A DNA stretch of 64,000 nt from Prochilodus magdalenae. Lineage: Eukaryota; Chordata; Actinopteri; Characiformes; Prochilodontidae. The position numbers were made by a program, and so were the translations under genes. The notes beneath the pieces are model-generated. The model worked only from the letters and a program-made list of their open reading frames with translations, made no database searches and had not been told where the DNA came from. Where the stretch lies: the NCBI GenBank assembly GCA_024036415.1, contig JAMWET010003081.1, positions 192,501-256,500 on the forward strand, given 5' to 3'. Of this stretch, positions 1 through 12,163 are shown piece by piece; position 1 is the first letter of the stretch, and every line of letters begins with the position of its first letter.

Positions 1-515
1 GACAGAAGACCATGCACTCAGACCATTATGATGACTGCCCTTAACGCTGCATCAGCATCACCAAAGACTGCAATGGAGTCATGCCACACTGTCATGGAGT
101 GACTCAGAATGGCAGCGGGTCATCTTCAGTGACAAGTCCCCAACAAACCCATGTGTGGAGGCACCGTGGTGGGTGCCAAGATGAAGCATTTGCTGCCCGT
201 GTCCAGAAGACCTGGTGTCACTCCACCACTACCTCACAATCTACAGGAACTGTGTAAAAATGTTCAAGCTTCAATGGGATGGATTATCAAAGGACACCAT
301 TAGGAACCTCTACAAGTCCATGCCAAGACGTCAGGCATGTTGCATTAGCCATACTGAGAGACAGACTTCTGTATGTGTAGCTCAATAAATATTGATCATA
401 TCAGTCTAAATTAATTACGATGTATTGTTCCTGGTGACCTTTATCTTCCTTCCCAATAGCACTGCAATCCCACACCTCTTTCTGGGTGCAGCTGTTCTTC
501 TGATGATGAGTGTAA
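1..515 (+). mobile_element. Decayed Tc1/mariner transposase remnant
   Basis: This stretch aligns by eye, block by block, with the better preserved copy at 6045-6632. Shared blocks include the one reading 'cagaatggcagcgggtcatctt', the segment for the WxGLxxDTIRNL peptide, and the end around 'tgggtgcagctgttcttctg'. The frame is broken by stops and indels, so it is not a working gene. It lies downstream of epha7 in the opposite orientation and is cut by the left edge of the window. Confidence 0.7.
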
Positions 516-535
516 CACATAAGACACGTAAGGCT

Positions 536-3500
536 TTATAATGAATTAAAATGCACACACATTTCTATAGAGATTGTATTATATTTCCAAAAATATATGT
601 ACAGTCTATTACAAAGGTCAAAGGTTACAAAGCAAAAACCAAAAAAAAAAAGAAAAAGAAGAAAAACAAGTCTATGTAACAAGATATAGTCTAGGTCAAT
701 GATTTTACAGTTTCCGCAGCTGGGGGAAAATACTTTTTTTTGACCAATGAATACTCTCCATACTCTCATCACAGAAAAATAAATAATAAATCGACCATTT
801 ATTTTACTGTACATTTAAACCTAAGAGACGAAAGATAAACAAACTAAAACAAAAGAGAGAGAAAGATAGAGAGAGAGAGAGAAAACTCTAAAATGGAAAA
901 CCTATCAACCTTCTTTGGTCCTAAATGAGAAATTATGTACAACTGAAATAGTCCGGGTGACTAAGCGCGTTTTTTTTTTGCGAGTGAGATAGAAAAATAT
1001 AGTGCATTTTCAATGAATTCAGAGCTCACTACAGAGGAAATATATGTGTAAAAAAATGAAACAACCATATAAATAAAATGTACAAATTTTACAATTAGAT
1101 CATATACAAAGTTTCCCTCAAACCGTTTATGATCTCTCGGACACAATCAACAGTGCTGACGTCTTTGGAATCGTCCAGACTTTATTTGTTCGGTAACACT
1201 TTACCTGACGGATGTCTACATAACACATTCCTAACATCCTACATGAGTCATTCATGAATGTTCAAACCAACATTTATTAAATATATATGGTTTACATCAT
1301 TTTAATATGGACTACTAGGTCATTTTAGTTTGATTTTTTTTTTTTTTGAATGAAATATCTAATTATTGAATTTTTTCATTCGATTTTTTTGTTTGTTTTA
1401 CTGAAAATAGTTGAAATTATCCCTGAAATTAATATAGCTTGTCAAAATAATTACTGTGAATGTTTATTCTGAAAGCAAGTACGCTTTATGAATGTTGATT
1501 CACACATGAATACGTTATTAAGTGTTTATGTAAGATGTTATATATGGGTTATGTAGACAGCCTTCAAGTTAAGTGTTGCCGTTTATTCTTCCTCAAAGGT
1601 GGGGGTGGTGGGGTTAGGGGGCGTCCACGTTTCTTCATCTTTCTCAAGTCTTTAAAAAGAACACCTACGAGCCTGAATTCAACCGTGTTCCCAATACAGG
1701 CCATTTTACCAGCAAACAAAAAGCACTCTTAATATCGAGCTGTAAACGTCAGGAATATAAAACTCTATAGACGGAGAGACTCTATGACGGATCTGTCATT
1801 GAACCGGTGCGATGGCCTCCATTGAAGATCGATTGAACTCGGGCATTAATCTCAAATTGGCTTAAAACGACCGTCTCTACAGGGACTTCTGGGATCCATA
1901 GGACAAAAAAGGTAAGAGCCGAAGTGGGCCCGTTGGGGCCCCGCTGAGAGGGATCGGAGTGCAGGAGCGTGACAGGCTGCTGCTCTCCAGAACTTTTTTT
2001 TTTTTTTGTACATTTTGTGCTGACCTATGAGTCTTTCTGCTCACATTCAATTCAAAGGGCTGGCGTGGACCCAGTGCTGAGGCTAGCGCGATGGAGAGAT
2101 GTGGAGATAGGCCTCTAACGGGGAGTGTCATCTGATCCAAGAGTGCAGTGCAAACAAACACATACACACACATTCACGATCTGGGGTCAGGGTTTTTATG
2201 CGAGAACACAATGGAGATGTGCGGGGCATATTTGATAATGGATTTTTCAGAGTGGGGCTGCAGCATGGGCTTTTCTTTATGACTTCATTCCAGATATTAA
2301 ATGACGGGGTCTCTTAAAATGAATCTTTAAGACATCAGCTACTACAATTTGCTAACAGCTATCAAAGCACAATATGCTGTTATACTCTGCATAAATATGA
2401 CAAACTGGCAAGTGAATATATCTCAAATTGCCATATATACCATCCAATGAAAAATGTGTTTCCATATTTGGTGACTTCTGCCTTTATGCATCGTTTGTTT
2501 ACATGAGCTGATGTTTATGTTGCATGGAAATTTCATAATGAACCAACCAACAGAAATGGATCAAAATTGCCTGGAAAGATGTCTGGTTCCACTAACTTCC
2601 ATTAAAATTAAATTGGGTTTTTGGCCTTTCCTGCACAGTCACCATTTTGGAGACTTGTTTTCCTTTGGACAACAACGATATTCATGTCTGTTTGTAAGAC
2701 TGTTGTGAAAATATTATAATGTTCTACTTATTACTCCTTTAAGTCATTGTATCTTGTGAAATTGGTTTATTAAAATGGTAGCTAACTTGATGTGGGTAAT
2801 AAATAACGGTGTAAACATGCAGAACTTGGCTGGAAAGAATGTGCAGAAAATGTGAAAACATCTATAATATTCTCACAACAATCTCATAATGAAACCTATT
2901 ACAAATTGTGACTAGCTTTAAGACAATGTCACTTGCCAAGCTGTCATATTTTGCAGTGTGTAGTCATGAGAGTAATTCACCGACCTACTGTTTATTCTGT
3001 AGCTACTGTCGCAAAGCTACACAAGCTTTAAAGAACACTGGTTTCAGTCTAAAGGAAACTCTAGTACCAGTTTTAAGCAAAACTGAGATGCAATAGTGAT
3101 TATAATCTTGCTGTTGACCTTCTAATGACACTAAAACTGGGAGAACATGAAGAGATAGTCGTCGGTTGTTGCTGACCATATGCAAACTTCAGTGCTCAAA
3201 CAATGCAATTGCTTTCGATGTCATTTTAATGGCATACTCAATCTCTATGAGTCATTGCCACATCTTCACAATGCTCATTGTCTGAGTTTTGCATTGCGGT
3301 GTCAGTTCATTAGGTCGAACGGAATTGTTCCCAATGTTCCGTAAAGCTTGTCCAACTGCGAAGGCGTCCATGGGTGGTTCCGCCAAGGCAAGAAGATGCA
3401 GCTTATGGGGTTAAAAAGGGTCAGGCCAACCTCCAACTAATAAAAAACGGCATTCCTGAACATTTCTCAAGTTTACTGTGTGTGTTGCATTTCCTCCGCG

Positions 3501-5472
3501 TTACTGCATAAACCCGTGATTATTCTCCCTCTGTAATTTAAACCGACCGCACGATCCGCTAGGAATACCAATGTTTTTTTTTCCCCCCTCTCAAATTAAA
3601 AAGGGCGAATTGGCGATCTGTTGATTTGAAGACATACACAATGTCAGGGACGAGTCAAGCACAGACCACAGAGTGTCACAGCACAGAGAAACTGGCTTTA
3701 ACCAAGTTTGAAAGCACTTGGCTCAAGGAAGAAGAGCAGAACAACAACAGCAACGACATCAACAAAAAAAGAACCCACATTCTTCAGGCTTTTTTCCTTT
3801 CCCTCAAGAGAGGAAACCCATACATGAATCACTTGCCGGGAAGTCGTTCCCTTTTTCTAAAGAGCGACGTACTGTGATTAACGCTGACGTGCCAAAAAAT
3901 GGTAAAAATCTACATAGCACCTTAACATCACGAAGAAGTACCATCTCGATTATTATTGCTCTGATTGATCTTTCTCTTCAAGACACTACGAAACGTCTCC
4001 GTCCATTTCATCTAGTCTTGCTTGCGTTCCGAGGTACGGAGCAATAGCATGGGGAAGTTGAGGGTATACATGCTCTAGTCAGCAAAAAAAATGACATCCC
4101 CATCAACATCATGATCAACATACCTCAAGTGTAATATCGGCCATGTGAAGTCTTAAGGTAACATCACTCCTCAGTGTCAGAAATAACAACATGAGACCTA
4201 GAACTGACAGCCTTGGGAGCACAGTAACTGAAATCTGAAATATTCTGCACATATCTGCAAAAATAAAAATGATTATGCAAGGCAAACAATTGACTTTAGA
4301 TCTACGGCCTTTATATTAAATACAGTCTTCAATAGTGCTATCTGTATGGAGACACGTCATGAAATAATAACTTTAGGAAGGAGAAAAAAATAAAGAGAGA
4401 AAAAAAACAAAGTGGGGAAATATTGCAGATCAGATCCATTCACGTCAAAGACCAGAAAAAACAGATGAGTTTGATTATTTCCACATACAAAAAGAGTCCA
4501 TCCAAAGTGGTTCTCAATCGTCTCAATCTGTCTCTGCCATAATTTCACGGTTTTGCACACAAAATAAAACCACATTTCAACCGTGGTGGTGCACAAGAAA
4601 ACGGGACTGTCTTTATGTTTACTGTGTCTATAAAATACACCCTGCAAGAGCTTCGGGAACCGAGACCGGAGAATGGGCCTGGGATGCTCTTGCGGGAGAA
4701 CGCAGCCAGGTTCCCCATTCGCTGCAAGCAGTTCCTCCAGCGGGGCGAAAGTCTCGGTACACAAATAGCAACTGGCCTGAGAAGCCAAGCCTCTGTCAAC
4801 ATTCAGTCACTCGCGCTGCCTCTCTGGACAGAGTGTTTTTTTTTTGTTTTTGTTTTTTTTTTTGTTTTTTTGTTTTTGTTTTTACCCTGTTGTCAATTCC
4901 ACACTGAAATCCAAAAGGCAAACTGTCAAACGCAAAGCAGGAAGGTTATGTAGCCTACCACAATCATTGGACCATGGCTATTGAAGTTGAATAGAAAATC
5001 AGAAACCACTCGGTTGATTGGATTTGCTTCTTTTTGTGCAGCTTTTGTCCTTGCAAAAAAATAATATCCATATTCTAGCGAGGTCCACACCGACACTGAG
5101 CAAATCAACCAGTCGTTAAGATAAAGGAAACCAGAAAGACAAAAAAAAAAAGCATCAAACTGCTAGAAAAGGCTCCGTCTGACATGTAGTAACATCACCG
5201 GAGCTTTGACATGAGCTCCTTCCCCGTCCTCCTTGGTACTTTTGTCCTTCGTTCAAGCGACTTTGCTAACAAGGTGGCAAAAGTCTTTCGCCGGAGAACA
5301 AAGGAACGTTCCTGTTCCTTCTGGAAGAGTCATCGTACGAGAGAGGCTTCAGGTTTTTCAGCTAAGTTTGTTATTTTGTCTTGATTATCCTCGATGGCAC
5401 CCTCAACCCGGGGCAGTTTTTGTCTTTATCTTCCCTTCCTAGAGTGTTCCTGCCTGTGCCCCCCGGTGTGGG
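536..5472 (-). other. epha7: epha7 3' UTR and downstream flank (boundary not resolved)
   Basis: The epha7 stop codon is at 5473-5475, so the 3' UTR runs down from 5472. No terminator can be fixed by eye. AATAAA hexamers on the minus strand occur at 2991-2996, 2766-2771, 1582-1587, 1463-1468, 1273-1278, 1181-1186 and 798-803. The first is 2.5 kb past the stop, which is plausible for a long Eph 3' UTR. The part from about 3500 to 5400 is less AT-rich and repeat-poor, as expected of UTR. Below about 2700 the DNA is AT-rich with an inverted-repeat element. Open frames here, such as the one at 4357-4788 on the minus strand, show no protein similarity that I recognise. Confidence 0.6.
2443..2690 (-). 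repeat. Copy of the short inverted-repeat (MITE-like) family
   Basis: Both ends and the middle of this element are recognisable: a left end resembling TCCAATGAAAAAC, the block TTTTATGCATC, the block 'ggaaagatgtctggttcca', and a right end TTTCCTTTGGAC. It is the same family as the complete copy at 45391-45632, in opposite orientation. It is diverged from the others by substitutions. It could lie inside the epha7 3' UTR if the long form is used. Confidence 0.75.
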
Positions 5473-5587
5473 TCACACCTGGACACCCGTCCCGTGCATG
5501 TGGATCATCTGAGCCCGCATAGTCTGTATACTGCTCATGACTTTCTTCTGATGGCCCACTAAAGAGATCCCCAAACTCATCACGTCC
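5473..5587 (-). CDS. epha7: epha7 last coding exon: C-terminal half of SAM domain and stop
   Basis: The exon starts after the acceptor 'tctcgacag' with one base that completes a Glu codon, then reads DVMSLGISLVGHQKKVMSS and ends ...HGTGVQV followed by TGA at 5475-5473. It finishes the SAM domain, the small helical oligomerisation and adaptor module at the end of Eph receptors. The last residues GVQV form a type II-like PDZ-binding tail; mammalian EphA7 ends GIQV as I recall. The phase joins the preceding exon exactly (E516). Confidence 0.96.
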
Positions 5588-6764
5588 CTGTCGAGAGAAA
5601 CACACGCTCGTAAATCACACGCTGGCACCACGGAGCACAGAAGATTTATGGACTCGTACATTATTTTGCTAATGGAGGAGAGACAAGGCAGAAAAGCTAC
5701 ATTTACAACAACAAGACATGCTGGACGTGCTGGGATAGATTCAAATTAGGCCCCTCGATGCGGCATGAGCAGCAGCCGAGTGAATCAAATTGTCTTGCAA
5801 TGTGAGACAGTGGAAGAGTTCGGCTGTGCTTCACCATTAGACGTTGTAGTGATAATAGGGAACGTGTGGAACTCTGAATCAATACGTCTTTCTTTTTGTG
5901 GCATGTGTTATAGTGGCTAATAGCTCCACCCAGAAGGAATCCACCGACAAGAATAAAATTTGGTGGGCAGGTTTAAAATAACGAGACGTGCGAATATACA
6001 AGTCGGCCGCTCATGCGATGTAAGCAAGGACTGGCCTTATCGCTGTACCTGACTGAGCCAACAGCCAGGGTTGGGGACATTCAGTGAGCAGTGATGCCCT
6101 CCATGAGCCATCTGGTTAGTGCCAGTACCACATGCAGGACTACACGCATGCAGACCGTTACAATGACTGCCCTTAACACCACGTCACCGTCACCAAAGAC
6201 TGCAGTGGTGTTGTGCTAGACTGTCATGGAGTGATTCAGAATGGCAGCGGGTCATCTTGATCTTCAGTGATGAGTCCTGCTTATGTTTTGATGGAGATGA
6301 CCATCAAATCCGTGTGGAGACACCATTTCCAGAAGGCCTGGTGTTACTCCACCTTCACCACTACCACACAATCGGCTGGAACTATGTAAGAATATTCAAG
6401 TTGCGTTGGCATGGATTATTACAGGACACCATTAGGAACCTCCATGCTGAGACGTCTGGAATATTGCATTGGCCATGCTGAGAGAGACTACTTCTGTATG
6501 TGTAGCTTAATACATATTGCCCATATCAGTCTAAACGTTTCATCACTGATTGGTCCTGGTAACCTTTATAGCATTGCAGTCCCACACTTCCTTCTGGGTG
6601 CAACTATTCCTTTGCCGATGAGTGTAATTAAATTTGTCAGTTTGAAATGTTAATGGAATGTTATATAAGTGGATAGAAGTGATTACAGCAAAGTATAGAA
6701 AACCAAGCATAATAACGTTAAACGTGTGCGGAGGGGGAAGAAATAATAAAGGTTTGGTTCTTAC
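5588..6764 (-). other. epha7: epha7 intron between the two SAM exons
   Basis: This 1177-nt intron has donor GTAAG at 6764-6760 and an AG acceptor at 5588-5589. Its main content is the Tc1/mariner remnant at 6045-6632. The rest (5588-6044 and 6633-6764) holds nothing I recognise. Confidence 0.85.
6045..6632 (+). mobile_element. Tc1/mariner transposase remnant
   Basis: The plus strand encodes a broken Tc1-type transposase. The frame 6257-6481 begins with IFSDES, the hallmark around the first catalytic aspartates of DDE transposases of this family, followed by FDGDDHQIRVE. Upstream, in other frames, are residues typical of the N-terminal half. Frameshifts and stops split it, so it is a dead copy. 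The same sequence, more decayed, is at 1-515 and in reverse at about 32180-32670. Confidence 0.8.
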
Positions 6765-6920
6765 TCAATAGTCATCCTGGCGACAGATTCCAGTGAGCTG
6801 TAGCCAGCTGCGGTGAAGTTGTCTTTGTATCTCTCCATCTTAATGGCTTCCAACCATTCGCTGACTGAGCGGAACGAGGTAAAATCTGGTGTGCTCTGGT
6901 CCAGCAGCGGGCTAATGGGT
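6765..6920 (-). CDS. epha7: epha7 exon: kinase-SAM linker and N-terminal half of SAM
   Basis: This 156-nt exon has acceptor 'cag' at 6923-6921 and donor GTAAG after base 6765. It encodes [16 protein letters not shown], then the SAM start [18 protein letters not shown] and the segment ending ARMTI (residues 465-515), with a split Glu codon. The first base completes Arg464 from the preceding exon. The text agrees closely with EphA7 SAM, including the Tyr in the MERYKDNF block that is conserved in Eph receptors. Confidence 0.97.
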
Positions 6921-7693
6921 CTGAAAATGACAGGAGACGAACATGATCAACCAAAACCATCTACTATAATCTCCTAAAGCTTAAGGTTTGGGAGGAATCG
7001 CTCAGATTACTCGGATCTGATTTCGCTTTCTCTTAGTTCAAGGATATTGAGTTGGGGCAAGGTGGCCAACACAGAGAGCAACTTCTACCTCGACCTTTCA
7101 TGTATGTACTAGTTGTTTCTCTCATCGTTTCGTTTCTGTGGCGAAAGGAAATCATTCTTTCCCCTTTCCAAAGGTAAATCTAGCGATAGCCTTTCCAGCA
7201 AAAAGCGATTATGAAGTGGACAAAGCTCCTTTCCCTGCTGTTTCTCAGGTTATGTCCTCCATCTCACACAGGCTCTGGCTATGCTCTCCCCATAAATGGA
7301 TTTCATCTGATAAATGCCACAGTGGGCGTCAGTGCCCCCACAGAACTTAAAAGTCCCGGGCTCTCATTATGGCGATTGATTTAAAAGCCCTCCTATTGAC
7401 CATAAAGCCACGGAAGCAGCTTCGCCATATTGATTCTCCAGGATTTATCTTTCATCTGTAAACCTCAGTGGATCCATTGAGTTCGGGACAAATGCGATTG
7501 TTTGCTAATCTGGTTACAACAAAAGTAAAACAAATGAACAAACCAACAAAAGAGTATGAGAAAAAAAAATGAGGGGAATAAATACAAAACAGGTCAATAA
7601 TTTTGTTTTTCATCTAAATTGTGGAAGAAAAGGATGGGCGGAAAACACTGGGAGACATCACGGTTGGGTTTCAAAGGGAAAGGTCACTTTTAC
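6921..7693 (-). other. epha7: epha7 intron between kinase end and SAM
   Basis: This 773-nt intron runs from donor GTAAAA below 7694 to the acceptor at 6921-6923. I see no transposon or repeat in it. Confidence 0.85.
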
Positions 7694-7887
7694 CTTGTAG
7701 TAGTTCCCACAGGTGTTTTCAGGGTGTTGGGATTGCGGATCATTTTGTCCAAAATGGCAACTATTTGGTCAAATTTGGGCCGGTCGGCTCGGTCCTTCTG
7801 CCAACAGTCCAGCATGAGCTGATGGAGGCCAGGGGGGCAGTCCATGGGTGCTGGAAGACGATAACCCTCCTCTATAGCCTTGATGAC
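7694..7887 (-). CDS. epha7: epha7 exon: C-lobe end of the kinase domain
   Basis: This 194-nt exon encodes residues 400-463 of the fragment: [18 protein letters not shown], then [19 protein letters not shown], then [18 protein letters not shown], with a split Arg codon. [12 protein letters not shown] contains the conserved C-lobe arginine of subdomain XI. The acceptor 'ccgcag' is at 7890-7888 and the donor GTAAAA follows 7694. The codon phase joins NQD of the previous exon directly. It closely matches EphA7, which has IRNPNSLKTP at the same place in mammals as I recall. Confidence 0.97.
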
Positions 7888-8026
7888 CTGCGGATAGTGA
7901 GACACAAACGGTAAGTGCTGTTTTCATGACTGTTAGCAGTTACATTGACACTGTACCTGTGTTATTGTCACTTGCACCAATACCTTTGGTCACTGGCATG
8001 ATATATATATTAAATACCATACTGCT

Positions 8027-8868
8027 CGGTACGGTACGGTACGGTACGGTACGGTATGGTACGGTATGATATGATATGATATGATATGATATGATATGAT
8101 ATGATATGATATGATATGATATGATATGATATGGTACGGTATGGTACAGTATGGTATGGTATGATATAATATGGTATGGTATGATATGATATGGTATGAT
8201 ATGGTACGGTATGGTACAGTATGGTATGGTATGGTATGGTATGATATAATATGGTATGGTATGATATGATATGATATGGTATGGTATGGTATGGTATGGT
8301 ATGGTATGGTATGGTATGGTATGGTATGGTATGGTATGGTATGGTATGGTATGGTATGGTATGGTATGATATGATATGATATGGTATGGTATGGTATGGT
8401 ATGGTATGGTATGGTATGGTATGATATGGTACGGTATGGTATGGTATGATATGGTACAGTATGGTATGGTATGATATGGTACGATACGATACGATACGAT
8501 ACGATACGATACGATACGATACGGTACAGTATGGTATGGTATGGTATGGTATGGTATGGTATGGTATGATATGATACGGTATGGTACGGTATGGTATGGT
8601 ATGGTATGGTATGGTATGATATGGTATGGTACGGTAGGGTACGATATGGTACGGCACGGTACGGCATGGTACGGTACGATACGGTACGATACGGTACGGT
8701 ACGGTACGGTACGGTATGGTACGGTACGGTGCGGTACGGTACGGTACGGTATGGTACGGTACGGTATGGTACGATACGGTACGATACGGTACGGTACGGT
8801 ACGGTACGGTACGGTGCGGTACAGTACGGTATGGTATTGTATGGTAAGGTATGGTATGGTACGGTATG
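8027..8868. repeat. Pentanucleotide array, about 168 units of TACGG/TATGG/TATGA type
   Basis: The block is an uninterrupted array of 5-bp units starting 140 bp upstream of the kinase C-lobe exon, inside the intron. The 5-bp phase never shifts: every successive 60-base stretch begins at the same position of the unit, so I see no indel over about 840 bp. Unit variants are TACGG, TATGG, TATGA, TACGA and TACAG, which differ only by transitions; a few transversions occur near the right end. CpG-bearing TACGG units dominate the two flanks, and TATGG fills the middle. A 60-70 bp block starting at 8131 recurs at 8201, showing multi-unit duplication. Long open frames through it are an artefact of the repeat. 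Confidence 0.97.
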
Positions 8869-11500
8869 TCTAACTGCCTGATCCCTGTATAACAGGTCTT
8901 AAGGTTCTTGAGGTGCTACTTGATGTGCACCAATTGCTGACACAGGTTTACAATTGCACATACCCAGTTTACAAATAGAGCAATCAGTCTAAAGACACCA
9001 TGCCATGTTTTAAAGCCCCCTGGCGTTTGGCTGGGAAGCAGTGGACCTCTGGAGTGATTAAACATCACCATCATTATACATTCATGGGATGTGGTGGCAT
9101 GTCATTTGTGCTCCAGAAATGTCACCCAACATCAGTACCCGAACTAAACAGTGGTCTTGTGTCTGAATGCAAACAATTCCTTACAGCAATGTTTCAAAAC
9201 ATCCTAGCATAAACCAAAACTAGAAGAGTAGGAAGTTTTTACTGCAGCAAAGAATAAACTTTGGATTAAATAGTGATTGCGAACTTTTGGCCATGAACAG
9301 ACTGTACAGCTACAAATGTGCTGTAGTAGGTTTCACCGATGTAGTGTTTTGAGAAAGTGAGATACGGCAATAACATGAAGACAAGGGCCACAAGTGTAGA
9401 AAGGTATGGACAGTATACAGTATCTGGATGGAAATGAATAAAACAGCAAAGGTTAAAACTGCTAAACTAACAACGATAACGGCTGCATCACAACATCTCT
9501 CACTCTTTCTCCACTTCCTATTTATTTGAACTAGGAGCTCTATTACTACAGGTTCCAATAATTCAACTGTGTTTCATTTGCCCCAGATTGTATAGAAAAG
9601 AAATAAGGAATGCCAAAAGGAAATGATCAACTTCCATAACCAGCTAAGATAAGGATAACGTTCCCTCTTTCTTTCCCTCTTTGTTTATCGAAGTAAAGGC
9701 TTTACAGTGTTAACCCTCAGCTGAGATGGGGAACAAGCAAGATGCCAGCGATTCCCGACTGCATCCAGAAAATGAACAGATCCAGATTCAAGACTCTCAA
9801 ACTAACTGGAAACACCATATTAAGACATAGTCTGTCCCGCATCTGGCTGTGACTATCACACCACCTGATATGCTAAACTATCCAAACATGCAGCTGAAAT
9901 TGTCGGTGACTTCAATGGGGCATTAGTTAGTCCAAACGGCAGCCTTGCACGTTCACACTCCCCGGCCTATAGTTCACATTCACACTCCCTGTTTTATAGT
10001 TACAAGTGGGCAATGGAGAATTAAAGACGCACCATATTTTCCCCTGGGCCTGAACTTAGTGAACCAACTAAGTAAGAGTCGGAATGGTCGGAAGTAACGG
10101 AACTGGAAAGGGGAAGGTCCAGAGGTGTTTTTCACTCGCCCCGGAATAGCGGATGCGGCTCTGTTTACTTTCTGTGTGCGTTCATCTGCTATTCTTGTCG
10201 TGTCTTTTCAAGCAAAACTTCAGAGCTACAGAGAGAGAAGTGTCAAAACAACCAAAGTGTTGCAGAAATGTAAATGTAAATCTCTCTCCTTCTCCACACC
10301 CTAGAGGAGAAAGCTGCCTCCATGCTGACAGAGTACAGAAATCGCTGACATTGATGTCTGTCAAGAATCAAGCACGCAACACAGGCTAGTATATGAAGCG
10401 CCCCGATGTTAAGGTTTGAGCATTTTCATCCAAGCATTAGCTAGCATCTGCTATCCCACAGAGGGTGGCCTGTGCAACTAGGGAAGTGGGGAATTATAAG
10501 TCATCATTAGTCTTTCTGATAAGGGGTGTTTACCTTCTCCGAGGATGTTCAAGCTTGTGTAATTTTGACAAAGAGTGTGCCTAACAGAGCAGCATACACG
10601 AGACAAGTGCCTGCAAACAGCGATGGATTAAAACCACTTCCCTTCATACATATCATTAGCAACCACAGCAGTGGAATTTCAATGCGGCAGAACCTCTACT
10701 GTTATGGGAACGGCGAAGAGCATCGCAGGGATTGTACCTACCAATTTCTGTGAGACAAAAGCAAAGGAGGTGGTAGGGGGTGGCTCTAGAATGCACCCAG
10801 AGTTTCGCATGGCTAAGTAGATATGGCTGAAATTATTGACTTCCGCTGAGAATAAATTCCGCATTATCGTATCTCATTAGCAGGGTTAAATGTCTATTGC
10901 TGACACAAGAAGGCTCTCTAAATGCAAAGCACTCTGTTCTTTTCCAGAGATCTGTTTTCCATCAACTTACACAGCCAAGAAGATGATCAGAATTGGCTGG
11001 AGTGGTGGCAACAGCACTGCGTGGCAATGGAGACAAACAAAGCAGGATGTGGGAAGTGACTGATAACAAGCGGTCTGGCTGAATGTAGCGCGCTCATGAG
11101 GGAGCTACTCCTCCGGCAGGCCAGATGCAGAGGAGGCGTAACTGAGATCTAAACTTGCCGCCTTTTCCTGCTCGAACAGCATGAGGGGTGGAGACAGCGC
11201 AAGTTGGGACTCAACAATGAAGTGTACTGATCTCGTAAATGGAGATAGATGAACTCAAAGTGCAAGCGTGAAAGTTAAGACTGAATGATTACAGCGTCAT
11301 TTCATTTTTCCAATGTTAAAATTTCATTTAGTGTTTAAAGGGGAATGATAAGGAAGCTCCTGGGATCAGCATTGATCCCAGTTACCTGTAGGAAATGAGA
11401 TAACCTTAATTTTAAAAAAAAGACTACGTGAAAGACCATTGTTTATCACCCAGGATGGAACATTAGATGTACATATACTCCCATTAAAACTGTGACTCAC
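8869..11500 (-). other. epha7: epha7 intron remainder between the last two kinase exons
   Basis: Together with the pentamer array this is the 3.6-kb intron between exons 11501-11650 and 7694-7887. The donor GTGAGT is at 11500-11495. Apart from the array I recognise no repeat, RNA gene or exon here. The open frames at 10153-10389 and 9310-9558 look random. Confidence 0.8.
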
Positions 11501-11650
11501 ATCTTGATTGGACATGTCCCAGTAAGGCCGTTCCCCATAGGACATGACCTCCCACATGACAATGCCGTAACTCCACACATCACTAGCCGATGTAAATTTA
11601 CGGTACTGGATGGCTTCCGTGGCTGTCCACCGAACGGGGATCTTTCCGCC
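11501..11650 (-). CDS. epha7: epha7 exon: kinase activation-segment end and helix F region
   Basis: This 150-nt exon encodes residues 350-399: [15 protein letters not shown], then [18 protein letters not shown], then [12 protein letters not shown]. The acceptor 'aacag' lies at 11653-11651 and the donor GTGAGT follows 11501. SDVWSYG and the EV helix are standard subdomain IX. The motif normally read APE, which anchors the activation segment to the C-lobe, reads A359-T360-E361 here (codon ACG). All other Eph kinases I recall have CCN proline at this codon. The rest of the exon is intact and in phase. Confidence 0.96.
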
Positions 11651-11953
11651 CTGTTCAGTAAAATGCAGGTCAGTGGCTGGGGTAAACATCAAATTCATTA
11701 CATCCTGCATCTTCCCCTAAAACATCAACCAGAGAAGAGTCACACCTTAGCATACAGTCACACCAGCATCGGTCTCAATTGATAAGACAAAAAGGAAGGG
11801 TAAAGATACACAGTGCAGCATGCACTAACTGCTGCACCGGTATCTGCAATGCATTCCCATGCAGCAGCCGTCAGACGGTTTGAGTATTCTGATGGCATAG
11901 TGTGCAGGCTGGGAGGCAGGCAAGCTGAGGCATCCAAGCTTTAATTGACTCAC
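11651..11953 (-). other. epha7: Short epha7 intron (303 nt)
   Basis: This is the shortest intron in the gene part seen, with donor GTGAGT at 11953-11948 and an acceptor at 11651-11653. No repeat is recognisable in it. Confidence 0.85.
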
Positions 11954-12163
11954 CGTTGTGGTGTAGACAGCCTCGGGATCGTCGTCAATCACTCTGGACA
12001 GGCCGAAATCGGACACTTTACATACAAGGTTGCTGTTGACGAGGATGTTTCGTGCCGCAAGGTCACGGTGCACATAGCCCATGTCTGAGAGGTAGCGCAT
12101 CCCCGCTGCGATGCCACGGAGCATTCCCACAAGCTGGATCACCGTGAACTGGCCGTCATGTTT
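11954..12163 (-). CDS. epha7: epha7 exon: kinase catalytic loop and DFG motif
   Basis: This 210-nt exon encodes residues 280-349 and carries the catalytic core. HRDLAARN (311-318) supplies the catalytic Asp313 and the AAR signature of receptor tyrosine kinases. DFG (331-333) binds magnesium. The activation loop [11 protein letters not shown] has the regulatory tyrosine at 346. The acceptor 'gtgcag' is at 12166-12164 and the donor GTGAGT follows 11954. All key residues are present, so the kinase should be active as far as this exon shows. Confidence 0.98.

Noticed and set aside
4357..4953. Open frames of 143 and 112 residues on opposite strands below the stop codon
   Set aside because: They fall in the probable 3' UTR, have low-complexity ends (poly-Phe from poly-T) and show no family features.
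7990..8881. Long open frames rich in Pro-Tyr-His-Thr-Ile or Gly-Met-Val-Trp-Tyr on both strands
   Set aside because: They are translations of the 5-bp repeat. A 5-bp unit without stop triplets stays open in several frames, and there is no gene signal.
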